Positions 48,458-60,567 are shown, counted from the stretch's first letter. The stretch: 64,000 nucleotides of DNA from Aralia elata (GCA_034770075.1 JAVJAP010000103.1:913501-977500); one strand, 5' to 3'. Made by a program: numbers and translations. The notes: generated by a model from the letters alone, not told the origin.

Positions 48458-50135
48458 CTGAAATATTTTATTTAAGCAAGGGTGAGCAACGAGTTTGCTC
48501 AGCAAGTTAAGTGTACAATAAAAGATGTATTATGAATAGAAGAAATTAACTTTTTAGATCTTCAACAATGATTCAAAGATTTTGAAGTAGCTGAATAATA
48601 AATCATTTCAAGTAACAAGGATTTTCTTGAATTTCATGCTGAATAATACATCAAGAATGAAAGAGTTAAAATTCTTTCGAAGGTTCAATAATATTCAATT
48701 GATTAAGAAAAATTATCAATACTGCAATAATAGTTAACAAAGTGGGATTATACCCAGATTTTATGCTGAGTGATCACAAATGGATCAAGAACTGCTAGAG
48801 GAATCATCAGTTATTATTACTGACTATATCAAGAGTAAAAGTTAGCTATAAAAACTAATCTTTACTCTTCTGCAAGTACGTAAGGTGATCAGCCTTATTG
48901 TACCCGAGATTATGCATAATTCTCAAAAATAGCGCGCGGGTCGGGTTTCCGACAATAAAATTCCCCTGATTTATTTTTCAGGGTTGTTCATCTCAGTCTT
49001 ACATCATGAGTCCGCACCATATCAATATGGTTTGGATTGAATTCAAAGACATACTATAAATTTAACATATAATATCAATGTTGATCTAGCCGAAATAAAT
49101 GGTATAAATCTTCCAATAATAAGTCCGCTCATATTAAATAGAATGTTTCATGGTTTAACAAATGTTAGTCTCGCCAAAATAAATAGCTGAGACATAGCTC
49201 ATAAACAGTTCATAAATAAAAGAACTTTAAATTATTTCATAGCTCAAATAATAGATCAGGAAATCAAATGCACTATGTGCGAACAACAATAATAATTATG
49301 GATGTGAATAACTAACAATAATTATTCACTAATCATGCTTTGAAATTAATAACTCAAGTTGAGTTAGGAAACTTGCACAGAATAAATATCTGAGTAAGTT
49401 TAGGAAACTTGCCTTGATTGAAGATTACCGCTAAAATTTAACTTAACTTCTCTCCACAAATCCTACACAATTGTATTTACATGCACACACATTTAGATAA
49501 TTAAATATGTCGCAAAATATGCATTTATATTCATTATCCATAAATATTAGTTAACAAAAATTAATATTATTTATACTTCATTCAAAATCAATCTTGGTTC
49601 CTTTAGAAACTTTATTAATAAATAATAAGGGTCTCACACATTTTAAGATGTAAATATTTTATATCTTGAAGCTTAAACCATTTATATTCCATTTCAGAAA
49701 TATCTTTTAATCTTTGCTCGCAAATTCGGAGTTTAAACAGCTAATACATAGCTTTTATAGTAAAATACAATTTACTATATTATTGCTTTAATTTAAATAA
49801 TTGCTATATTAGTTTATCCTAGCTTATTTTATAATTCACGATGTTCGGGTTTCGTATCTTGACATAATATACATAACTATATACACCTCGGTATATTTAT
49901 CTTTTAGCTTTGTTTATAGATTAGACTTTAATTCTAAAGTCTCGTAATGCTCATGTCTCATTACGCTTGTTTTATATAGTTCACGACAACGTAGCTTAAC
50001 GTTGGCCAACTACTCGGCTTTTGGAAACCAACACACTTTGTTTTACATTACAATACTATTTATTTTAGGTCGTTTGCATTTTATAAATTAAACAACGTGT
50101 CCAAACTTTTTAGATTCTATATTACAGGTCTAATC

Positions 50136-50322
50136 CAGACAGTTAAGACTGTCTGCTTAAGACAAATTTCATTTTGATTATCTATCCGGACAGTTAAGAC
50201 TGTCTGCTTAAGGCCAAGTTCTTCTTTAGTTAATATCCAGATAGTATAACCCGTCTGTTTGCTAACAAAATCCACTGTGAGTAATCATCACCCAATCCAG
50301 ACAGCTCTAACCCGTCTGCTTT
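50136..50322. repeat. Four CAGAC...GTCTG palindromes in LTR Z
   Basis: Four units share CAGAC/GTCTG arms. The first is a near-perfect hairpin, CAGACAGTTAAGACTGTCTG. The others vary in the centre. The other LTR has the same cluster at about 61548-61735. Confidence 0.8.
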
Positions 50323-51248
50323 AGGCCAAAACTCCCTGCATGCTGCATTATTATCTAGGTAGTTCCGTAACGGTTTTCATCTTTTCGCAGTTTTACCCTC
50401 TCTCGCTAAAACAGTCATAACTTTTTCGTTTTAAAACTTTTTTAGGCGATTCTTGAGCCCACGCGAAGCTAACTTCTGGGGCTACAATTTTTTCCTACTG
50501 ATATTTTTTCAATTTCTGAACAGATCAAGCCCAGAAATTCGTGCAAGGGGACTGACCCGCATTGGTTTGACAGTTTTGGCACGAATACTTTGAATGATCA
50601 TAACTATTTGCTCCGAAGTCGGAATTGGTCCGTTCCGGAGTCTATAGAAAGCTTATACAGTGTACTATAAAATACCAAAAGCTCAAAATTTTTAGAGCAC
50701 TCAAGCTAATTTCGAATTTTCCTTTTTGGGACAGCAGCCTTATTATTTTTTTTTTTTTCCATCTAAGAATTGTTTTAGAATAAATCCCATAACTTTCTCA
50801 TCTCTCAATCTTTTTGTGTCAAACCAAAGGGCTTTTGCTCAATACTTAAATATCTAGCACAAAACAAACAAATCACAAATATCCAACATGGATTTCAAAA
50901 TAAATGACATGGATCTCACTAAGTAAGTAGATAATTTTTAGAAATTTCACTAGTTTTGCTTTATCCCCAAATCTTTCAACATCATTACACATACATAGCC
51001 AAGTTACACAACATAAATAAAAATCTAACCTTTCATAAGGTTTTAAACCAAATACACATAAAACTTCATGGATCAACATAATAGTACCAAAACTACATGA
51101 AACATTAACTAAAGCTTAAAAGATTTTCTTATACCTTCTTTTGTTTGCTATTTTTCCTCTTCTTCCCAAAATATTTTATGAACTTGGAATGTATAAAGCT
51201 TGGACTCTTTCTTTTTTTTTTTCCTCTTTGGCCGTGGCTCTTCCTTCT

Positions 51249-51290
<42 letters not shown>

Positions 51291-52567
51291 CTTTTAGCTT
51301 TCAAAGAAATAGGAAGTGAATGAAGTAAAATAGAAATATGGTTTACTAGATTTTAGAGTTAGATACATTTTGTGTATCTATCATTATCATCCCAATATCT
51401 CTCTCTACTTCCTCCTAATCCATCCTTATCTTAGTTGCTAAGAAAAATAAACATGTGCTTAATTAATTTTAGGACACCTAGCACTTGTGGATAGGAACAA
51501 AAAAAAATATTAAATTACTTTCCTTATTCCTCCTTAGAGGCCCGGCCCCTTAAGGAATTTATGCCCCCATTTTAGTTTTATTTTAATTGTTAGCTTTACT
51601 TATCAAATGTCTAAAAAGTCCCTACTAAAGTGGGTCAAAAATTGGGCCTTCAATTTAATTTAATTGGGCTTGTAATCTTACTAATTTGGGCCACTTAAAA
51701 TCAACTTCAATTTTCACCATTTATGGGCTACTAATTTAGAAAATTATTAGGCTACCAATTTGTGAGTAAATAAATATCCAATGGCTATTTACTTCAATTT
51801 ACATACTAATAATTCAAGTCCACTATAAATTAATTAAGTGGGCTTGATAATAAACCAATGGAGCTAGATTAATAAACTAAACGAACTAGTCCACTAGTAA
51901 TTTGTACTACTAAGACTAATACACATTTATTACATCAATATTCATACTTTATTTTTATAACCCAATTAGACCTGCTTCAATCGAGTTAGAAAATTAACAA
52001 ATTGAGATGTAGGAATTAAATCTCTAGGGTTAGGGTACTAGTATATAAATTACATACTAGCATACCTTAATAATTATAAACCTTAGGTTATTTAGTTACA
52101 ATTCCTAATATAAAATATTAGGTTAATAGGCTGACTTATTAATTCTATTTATATAATAATTAATTAAATATAAATATTTATATTATATATTTATTTAGTC
52201 TAATTCATATTCTACATAAATCATAATATATTTATCATCATTGATAAATATTTAATATATTCATTTATCCACATATCCATTCAATGCAAATCACAAAGTG
52301 TTCAATACACTAATAAATTATTTAATATACTTATTTCCTTTAATAAGTTATTACACATTCATATAATCACTTTATATTAGTAATACTAATTAACCATTTA
52401 AAGATTATAATTTTTTTTTTATTTACCATTCAAGGTTAACATTCAAGTTATGTTAATTCTCAACATAACTTATCTTACTTTATTCACATATTCACTTATA
52501 TGAGTAAAAAAAAAATTTATTCGTAAAAATATTCATATATAATTATATAAAATTCTCGATCCTTACA

Positions 52568-52603
52568 TTCTCCCCTCCTTATAAAGATTCCGTCCCCGGA
52601 ATC
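52568..52603 (-). promoter_or_regulatory. Pre-PPT stem-loop plus polypurine tract of element Z
   Basis: On the minus strand GATTCCG-GGGA-CGGAATC (52586-52603) is a perfect 7-bp stem, followed by ATAAGGAGGGGAGAA and the LTR start. Compared with D, one T-A pair is replaced by C-G with pairing kept. Confidence 0.8.
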
Positions 52604-52777
52604 ACTATTACCTTACATTCAAATTATGTCTATCATCAGATCCTTATTTATTATAATTATAACTTACGTATTACTTCATTTGCTCCTTCTCATCCCAATC
52701 AGGGCAAAAATCTTTACGTAACTCAAATCTCATTTGACTTGCCATGAATCATACTATATTTGTTGTCTAATAACTTT

Positions 52778-54037
52778 TTAAAGTTGTATCATCAATTTCT
52801 TCATTTCTACATGCGTTATACTAACCTGTGACTCATATCCGTAAATGAACAGCACCTCATAGTGATATATATCAAATAATATGCGTGCAATTATATTACC
52901 GATTAAAATTATACCTGACACTACCCCCTTCGAGGCGACTGCATCCTGAACTGTCATGTTAAACGTGTGTGTTGTTGGTCTTGCTGGTTGAGTTGGTCCT
53001 TTGATTGTTAATGTCCCACTGCTATTTCCTTTGTTTGCATTCTTCTTTGGACAGTTACGGCTATGGTGGTCTGGCGATCCACACGAGAAACAACCTTGTA
53101 ATTTCTTCGGACTGGGACAGTTGGGAGATATGTGTCCCACTTGACCACAGTTATAACACACGCTTTTGCCCTTCAGGCAGACTCCCTGATGATTCTTCCC
53201 GCAATTTGTACATGGTTCACCTTTCTTCCTACTCTCTCCTAGTTTATTTCCCGAGTTAGTATTGTCGCTCCACTTACGCTTGTTGGAGTTACTGTCTCCA
53301 CTACTACTTCCCCTATTACCTCCTTCCATCTTTTTCTTCTTTTGTTCTTGGTTGTATTTGGACACGGCTTCACCTCCTCCCTCGTCAATGATTGCTTTTT
53401 CTAACAGGGTCGAAAATGAATCAATTTGCAACACAGCTACTTTGTTGAATATCCACGGTTTTAGTCCGATCTCAAAACGTCGCGCTTTTCGTGCTTCAGT
53501 GTCCACTTGATGTGGAGCGAATCTAGCTAACTCATTAAATTTGGCGGCATATTCAGAAACCGACATATTCTCCTGTTTCAGCTCTAGGAATTTAACCTCC
53601 TTCCTTGCTTGCATACTCGGCGAGAAGTAATTCTCATTAAACAATTCTTTGAACCTTGTCCATGTCACCACTGTTGTTCCTGCTCTATTCTGGTTTGTCT
53701 CCCACCAGTAGTTTGCCTCCCCCTTCATCAAATAGGTAGCAAAGACAGTCTTTTGCTCCTCCGCTACTCTAGCGATAACGAATGCTTTCTCTATTTCTTT
53801 TATCCATGTCTGAGCTTCTATTGGATATGTCGTTCCCTTAAACTCTGGCGGTCCTACTGCCTTGAAGTCTTTAAAGTTCGCCAATTGATTTCCTGGCGGA
53901 TTTCCTGCGGCTGGTGCTCTATTCTGCATAGCCTCTGCTAACATGTTTACAAAATCTTCCATAGGGTTTATGTTACCTTCTTCATTATTATCGAATTCAT
54001 CTACCCTTCGGTGTCGTTGTTGTCTTCTTGGCGGCAT
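52778..54037 (-). CDS. Element Z gag with protease stub
   Basis: The open 419-codon frame starts MPPRRQQRHRRVDEFDNNEE, three bases after an acceptor-like TTTAAACAG. The Retrotrans_gag part has FKAVGPPEFKG, EAQTWIKEIEKAF and ANYWWE. Three zinc knuckles follow: CTNCGKNHQGVC, CYNCGQVGHISPNC and CFSCGSPDHHSRNC. After HTFNMTVQDAV the protease begins (VVSGIILIGNIIARILFD) but loses its DSGA active site and runs into unrelated sequence before the stop. Gag is therefore intact and could still make particles, with pol supplied in trans. It is the only unbroken gag in the window. Confidence 0.92.
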   Translation of the reverse strand: MPPRRQQRHRRVDEFDNNEEGNINPMEDFVNMLAEAMQNRAPAAGNPPGNQLANFKDFKAVGPPEFKGTTYPIEAQTWIKEIEKAFVIARVAEEQKTVFATYLMKGEANYWWETNQNRAGTTVVTWTRFKELFNENYFSPSMQARKEVKFLELKQENMSVSEYAAKFNELARFAPHQVDTEARKARRFEIGLKPWIFNKVAVLQIDSFSTLLEKAIIDEGGGEAVSKYNQEQKKKKMEGGNRGSSSGDSNSNKRKWSDNTNSGNKLGESRKKGEPCTNCGKNHQGVCLKGKSVCYNCGQVGHISPNCPSPKKLQGCFSCGSPDHHSRNCPKKNANKGNSSGTLTIKGPTQPARPTTHTFNMTVQDAVASKGVVSGIILIGNIIARILFDIYHYEVLFIYGYESQVSITHVEMKKLMIQL

Positions 54038-54586
54038 TGTCTGTTTAAATAAAACTTTAATTTATTATCTCATCTTTTACACCTTTTTGCTACCTTTTAT
54101 TAGTGGTATTATAGAAAAAATTTAACACAAAATTTTTAAAATCAGACCAATTCAGCTTGCTGGATTGACGAATTCAGCTTGCTGAATTATTAAATTTCAA
54201 CTTGTTGAATTCACAAATTTAGCTTGCTGAATTCACAAATTCAGCTTGCTGAAATCACCACTTACTATCTTTTATCCTCAGAATTGTTGACTTAATCAAA
54301 CATATATTCATATCACTTTAGTTACATATTCCTTAGCATAGTACATGGTACTTTTCGTCATACAACACATATTGCTACAAACATTTACTATCCCTTTGCG
54401 ACAAAAAGTCAGGATTCATTACTACAACTTTATACAAAAAGTTGAGACATACAAAAATTATTTTGATACTCATACAAAAGCGAGGATTACATTCCTATAG
54501 ACATATATTTACATATACCTACTTGTCGTCTCCATTACTATCTTACTAACATTTTATCTTACTCCAAAAGGTTCTATCTCTCATAC

Positions 54587-55318
54587 TTAATCTTTCTTCC
54601 GTCCACTTCCTTCCCCTGTCTTCTTCTTAGGACAATTTTTAAACCGATGACCCTTTCCACCACATGAAAAACATCCCCCTTTCTTTGGTTTGGAATAATT
54701 TGGTGAAATATGTCCTTGCTGACCACAATTGTAACACACATTCTTACCCTTCATACATTCCCCCAAATGGTTCTTTCCACACTTGCCACATGCTTGTTTC
54801 TTCTTTGGATGTGAATTCCCTGAGTTTTTGTCACTGTCGTTGTTCCTTTTCCTTTTATTATTATTACCCTTCTTCTTCTTCTTACTTACAGCTTCAGACG
54901 ATACACTGCACTCAACCTTCATTCTATCGACTTGTGCCTTCAGATCATTTCGTTCTTCTATCAACTCGCGCAATGCTCTTTCCCCCTTCCACAATTCCTC
55001 CAGGAGAAAAACCTTATTCCTTAGTTCTTGAACTTCCACAGATGTTTGGCCCTCTTCGATTACTACTCTACCACCTTCTCCATCTTTTATCCCTATTTTT
55101 GGCTCCACCTCAGCTTCTTTGGAATCTACTTCTTCCTCTTCATTCAGCTCCATCTCGGGGTACTCGTCATGATCGCTTCCTAGATTTACCACAGGTTCAT
55201 CTCTTAAAACTTCCTCAACTGACTCACTGTGAGCTGGCACCTCGGCGAATGGCATTGGTACAGCTGCTAACACCTTCGTAATCATCTGGGTATCTCTAAT
55301 CTCATCATCTCCTGACAT
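54587..55318 (-). CDS. Accessory ORF upstream of gag in element Z, with zinc knuckles
   Basis: The start chosen is MSGDDEIRDTQMITK at 55318, one base after an acceptor-like GATTGTAG; an upstream in-frame alternative start lacks support. About 243 residues. It has an acidic segment (MELNEEEEVDSKEAEVEP), a predicted coiled coil (ELRNKVFLLEELWKGERALR), then a Lys/Asn-rich stretch and three zinc-knuckle-like motifs: CGKCGKNHLGEC, CYNCGQQGHISPNY (last Cys replaced) and CFSCGGKGHRFKNC. The tail resembles the end of gag downstream. The first half parallels the D ORF at 31158. It looks like an accessory ORF fused to a copied gag nucleocapsid. Function unknown. Confidence 0.8.
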   Translation of the reverse strand: MSGDDEIRDTQMITKVLAAVPMPFAEVPAHSESVEEVLRDEPVVNLGSDHDEYPEMELNEEEEVDSKEAEVEPKIGIKDGEGGRVVIEEGQTSVEVQELRNKVFLLEELWKGERALRELIEERNDLKAQVDRMKVECSVSSEAVSKKKKKGNNNKRKRNNDSDKNSGNSHPKKKQACGKCGKNHLGECMKGKNVCYNCGQQGHISPNYSKPKKGGCFSCGGKGHRFKNCPKKKTGEGSGRKKD

Positions 55319-55509
55319 CCTACAATCAATTTTAAACAACTTAATCAGTATATCACCAATAAACAAAATCCATAAAAACTAAGTGTCCACATATCTCACT
55401 ATTAATGAATTTTCTCAATCCATCACTTAGAACTCTAAATGAGTTTTCTTTATCTTTCTTATGGTTATATTCCCAAGGCTTTTTCCCCACCTAAGGTTTA
55501 TAACCTACA

Positions 55510-55521
55510 GCTCTGATACCA
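55510..55521 (-). promoter_or_regulatory. Primer binding site of element Z (tRNA-Met)
   Basis: The minus strand reads TGGTATCAGAGC, 3 bp inside the 5' LTR. Confidence 0.92.
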
Positions 55522-57529
55522 GCCTGTGACGCCCCCAAATCTGGGCTCCTTTACCTCGGGTTTGGTGCTCACGATCCATCATACATATCACATCTAACTA
55601 CCCATTCATTGATGAATTATATCATTCATTACATTACCTTAATAAAAACATACGTTTAAAACATAAATATATCATCGTCATCCCAGGTTAACTAATCTTA
55701 ACATTACATGTCTATTAATATAAAAGACTTAAGCAAAATTATAATATAATAATCATTAAACAACTTGATACTACTCGGTCGCCTTCGCTTTGCCTTTGTC
55801 CTTATTGGAACCTTCTGCTACCTCGGCTTTTGCTGAAATATTTTATTTAAGCAAGGGTGAGCAACGAGTTTGCTCAGCAAGTTAAGTGTACAATAAAAGA
55901 TGTATTATGAATAGAAGAAATTAACTTTTTAGATCTTCAACAATGATTCAAAGATTTTGAAGTAGCTGAATAATAAATCATTTCAAGTAACAAGGATTTT
56001 CTTGAATTTCATGCTGAATAATACATCAAGAATGAAAGAGTTAAAATTCTTTCGAAGGTTCAATAATATTCAATTGATTAAGAAAAATTATCAATACTGC
56101 AATAATAGTTAACAAAGTGGGATTATGCCCAGATTTTATGCTGAGTGATCACAAATGGATCAAGAACTGCTAGAGGAATCATCAGTTATTATTACTGACT
56201 ACCTCAAGAGTAAAAGTTAGCTATAAAAACTAATCTTTACTCTTCTGCAAGTACGTAAGGTGATCAGCCTTATTGTACCCGAGATTATGCATAATTCTCA
56301 AAAATAGTGCGCGGGTCGGGTTTCCGACAATAAAATTCCCCTGATTTATTTTTCAGGGTTGTTCATCTCAGTCTTACATCATGAGTCCGCACCATATCAA
56401 TATGGTTTGGATTGAATTCAAAGACATACTATAAATTTAACATATAATATCAATGTTGATCTAGCCGAAATAAATGGCATAAATCTTCCAATAATAAGTC
56501 CGCTCATATTAAATAGAACGTTTCATGGTTTAACAAATGTTAGTCTCGCCAAAACAAATAGCTGAGACACAGCTCATAAACAGTTCATGAATAAAAGAAC
56601 TTTAAATTATTTCATAGCTCAAATAATAGATCAGGAAATCAAATGCACTATGTGCGAACAACAATAATAATTATGGATGTGAATAACTAACAATAATTAT
56701 TCACTAATCATGCTTTGAAATTAATAACTCAAGTTGAGTTAGGAAACTTGCACAGAATAAATATCTGAGTAAGTTTAGGAAACTTGCCTTGATTGGAGAT
56801 TACCGCTAAAATTTAACTTAACTTCTCTCCACAAATCCTACTGTAATGTCCAAGAATTTTAAACCTTATTATCAAATTATTTTGATATGAGAAACTTATT
56901 TTATTTAATTTTTACGGGCTTAATTGGATCTATGTGGGTATTATTTAATTATATGGTCCAATAAATTTTCTTTGCATTAAAGGGGTTCACTAATAGTTTG
57001 AACAAATTAGTGATTTAACCTTGAGAATTGGTTGGCAAGAAATTGGGGAAATTAGATAAATAATTTTATCATTATCGGATTTAAATAATTCGAATAAAGA
57101 ATTATGGTTAAAATAAATATTTGAAATAAATAATTAAGTGGTTTAGTTATTTAATTTAAAACATAAGAAGAACAAGGTGATTAATTTAATTGGGCCATTT
57201 TTTTTTAATTGGACTGAGCCCAAATCCCCTTGTTATTCTCCTTGTTGGGCCACTTGGGTTTGTTTATTTTTAATTAATTCAGCTGGCCCAACTATTGGGT
57301 TAAGCCCAAATTAATTTCCAGCGGGTTGGACAAATTGCACCGAGTCGATCTAATTAAAATGGGGAAACCGGGTAATTGCTTTAAGTTACAATCGAGCAAC
57401 GAAATTGGGACAATCGGTTGGATTAATTGGGGGATTTCAGCCGAGCCAAACTCTCAGATCAGTTGTAACCAAGCAATCCTAAGCCCTAGACACCTCAAAC
57501 CAAAAATCGAGCTAAGCGCCCAAACCCTC

Positions 57530-57780
57530 AATCAATCAGGCCACAGAGCGAGTGACGGGAAGGAGGGTCGCCAGGCGTGCGCCGGCGACAGCGTGAAGCA
57601 ACCGGCGGACAAAGCGGCGACCGGCGACTACCACGGTTTGACCAGCGGGTGAAGCGAGTGAGGGTAACGACCGACTGAGCGGCACCAAACGGACCAAAGG
57701 TCCCAAAAATTCAGCGACGCGACTGGTGGGGGTACGACGCTCGAGGAATTAGCCGGCGAGTTCACAGTCAGCGTGATGTA
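57530..57780. repeat. GC-rich island in the solo LTR
   Basis: A GC-rich stretch with repeated CGGCGAC/GCGGC words sits at the place equivalent to the GC cluster of LTR W. The open frames across it are compositional and show no family motif. Confidence 0.4.
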
Positions 57781-58679
57781 TACCATCAATCGCCTATCTT
57801 CTTCCGACCGATGGTCCTTAACTGGCCAAATAAGGTAATACCCAGCCAATTTGGGTAAAAATTTCACTATATATTGAACCCCCCTGCCCTAAACCAAAAC
57901 TGCCGATTCCTTTGATTGTGAGTCCAAATTAGAAGGAAAAAAAATATAGGGAGGAAGCTACTGTGAATGTCCAGCTTGGTTACTTATTTTGGAAGAAGGA
58001 GAAAGACTGCAATTCGATCGAGCTCAAGGTATATCAGTGAACCGTTGTAGTCTAATTAGTTTTGTGTTGTTTTTTTTTTCTTTTCTTCGTTCGGTAATTG
58101 GATTGTGTGGCTCGATTGTATTGGGTATATTGTTTTTGGTAATTGTATTGAGTTGAAATCCTCCACTACATTGGAGAAATTTTTGTTCCTCTGTTTGGGG
58201 TAAATTATTCTGGGTACTGTATTGAACTATCCTTTGTATTGGATTCAATTGTTTTTGGTATTGCTTGGGTTATGCTGCTTGGTTGAGACTCTGTATGTTA
58301 AAGAACCATAGGTTCTGGCAGTTTTGATTTTGCACAACGATTAGGTCAGTGTTGAACCCTTGTAATGCCCCCCAAGTGGTTGTTAAAATGCTTGAACGAA
58401 AATCATTCTTAATTTTAGAATTTTCTGTCAACAGCAAACTCGATATTCTTTTTCTTTGGCTATACATCTGATAGGAGCCTTTCCTCTTGGGTTGGGTAAT
58501 GAACTGGACAAGTGAAATAAAATTTTGCAGGAATTGGTTTTGGTTGGCCATTCATATAAAACTGAAATCAGTAAGGTAATTTCTTTACTATGTTGAACAA
58601 TTGCCTAATTGGTTTAAGAGAAAATGATTTCCGTCAATTATTCTATATGGATAGTGTGTTGCTAAATTGTGGTGTGCTT

Positions 58680-59570
58680 ATAAAGAAAACATGCATTAAT
58701 AAAATGATTATTTATTATTGAACCTTAAGTAATAAATAAAGATAATAAATATTTAATTATTGTTTAATTAATAGTAAATAATAATTAAGTATGTATATAA
58801 TTAACAAATAATTATAAAGTAATAATTAAGTATGAATATACTTATCAAATAATTATTTATTATAAATAAAATTAATAAATATTTAATTATTATTTAATTA
58901 ATGTTAAATAATAATGAATGTAATTACTAGAGTAACTATTTATTATTTATCAATGAATAATAAATAAAGATAGTAAATATTTAATTATTGTTTAATTAAT
59001 ATTAAATAATAATTAAGCATAAATAAAGTTAATAATTTAATTATTTATTATTTTTCCTTAAATAATAAATAAAGCTAATAAATATTTGATTATTGCTATT
59101 AAATAATAATCAAGTATGAATAAAGTTAATAATTTAATTATTTATCATTAAGAAATAAATAAAGATAATAAATATTTAATTATTATTTAATTAACATTAA
59201 ATAATAATTAAGTATGAGTAAATTAAGATAATAAATATTATTTAATATTAAATAATAACAAAGTTAATAAATAATTATTTATTATTTCCCAATAAATAAT
59301 AAATAAAGATAATAAATATTTAATTATTATTTACTGAATAATAATTAAGTATGAATGAAGCTAATAAAGTAATTATTTATTATTTATCACTAAATAATAA
59401 ATAAAGATAATAAATATTTAGTTATTATTTAATTAATATTAAATAATAATTAAGTATGAACAAAGTTAATAAATAATTATGTATTATTTAGTAATAAATA
59501 ATAAATAAAAATAATAAATAGTAAATTATTTTTTAATATTAAATAATAATTAAGTGTGTGTGGAATGAGG
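58680..59570. repeat. AT-rich tandem array, about eight ~100-bp units
   Basis: Units contain AATAAATAAAGATAATAAAT, then TTTAATTATT, TTAAATAATAATTAAGTATG and a TAATTATTTATTATT end. Spacing is about 90-135 bp with length variation. LTR W lacks it, which accounts for most of the size difference. Confidence 0.8.
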
Positions 59571-60567
59571 AACAAGGATAATGATTACTCAATTACCCTT
59601 AAGCTGAATAGTAATTAAGTGTAAATAAATTAAATAAGTGATCAACTGTTATTTAGTTGCTATTAAACCATGATAAATTTATTATTTATTTTTATAAATA
59701 ATAAATAAGAATTATTAACCCATACTTAGAGACAAATAAGGGTAATAATTTGAGTATTGAAATAATAAGTGATCATGATTAGCTATTATCTTTTTTTAAT
59801 GGCCAAAGGTCATTAATTAAATTATGTTTAGTTAATGTTACTTAGTAATTAAATATAGATGATGAAATTGTTTATTTGATAAGTAAATGTTATGGTAAGG
59901 TGTGCCAATATGCAACTATACCATATTAATTGATAAGTCGACTTTATCCAATGATAGGTCACTCAAGATCAACTAATTAAAGCTAAAATTTATCTGTAGC
60001 TGAGCAAACAGGCAAGTTCTATCTTACTCAACTTTTACATTGAGCAAGTCCTTTATATCGAAACTTCAACTGTTGCAAGTTTCTTTTCATTCGAGCAGGC
60101 TACTATCTTACTCAACTTTTACATGATTAAGTATGAACCCTTGTTCGGTCAGGCAAGTGTGTGAAATTTATAAAAGCTATCCGAACCAATCAATGGTGAA
60201 GATTCTTAGACTGAATGAACACCCCTTTTATTATAGGGGAGTACCCCAGGTACCGTATATAAGGTACAAACAGCAGAGTTAAATGTTATGCATATACATA
60301 GCGTACGCGAGGCTGATCCCCTCAAGTACTTATTCTGTAGCCAGTAACCAGAGGGTCAACTAGCTATTGACTCCTTTGGAAGTTATTGTTCAAAGTCTAC
60401 TCGACTATCAACTGTTCTAAAAGCATTTATTATTCTTGCTTCTGATAATTATATTGTTGAGTTTTCTTTCTATTTTCCCTTCATCATGATATATTCTTTA
60501 TTGTTATATTTTAAACTTGCTGAGCAAACTCGTTGCTCACCCTTGCTATATCATGACTCCATTGCAG

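Larger units (their letters stand above)
48150..52567 (-). repeat. 3' LTR of element Z
   Basis: This 4418-bp LTR contains the short frame at 48396-48457, the palindrome cluster at 50136-50322 and a CT microsatellite (51257-51288). On the minus strand it begins TGTAAGGATCG. Confidence 0.9.

Noticed and set aside
51141..51323. Small frame with a Ser-Leu repeat
   Set aside because: It is the translation of a CT microsatellite in LTR Z.
54664..55281. 205-codon plus-strand frame opposite the Z accessory ORF
   Set aside because: Antisense shadow of a real minus-strand frame, rich in Pro/Leu/Ser as expected from its complement.
57326..57652. 108-codon plus-strand frame in the solo LTR
   Set aside because: It lies over a GC-rich island of an LTR, shows no family motif and is not kept in LTR W.
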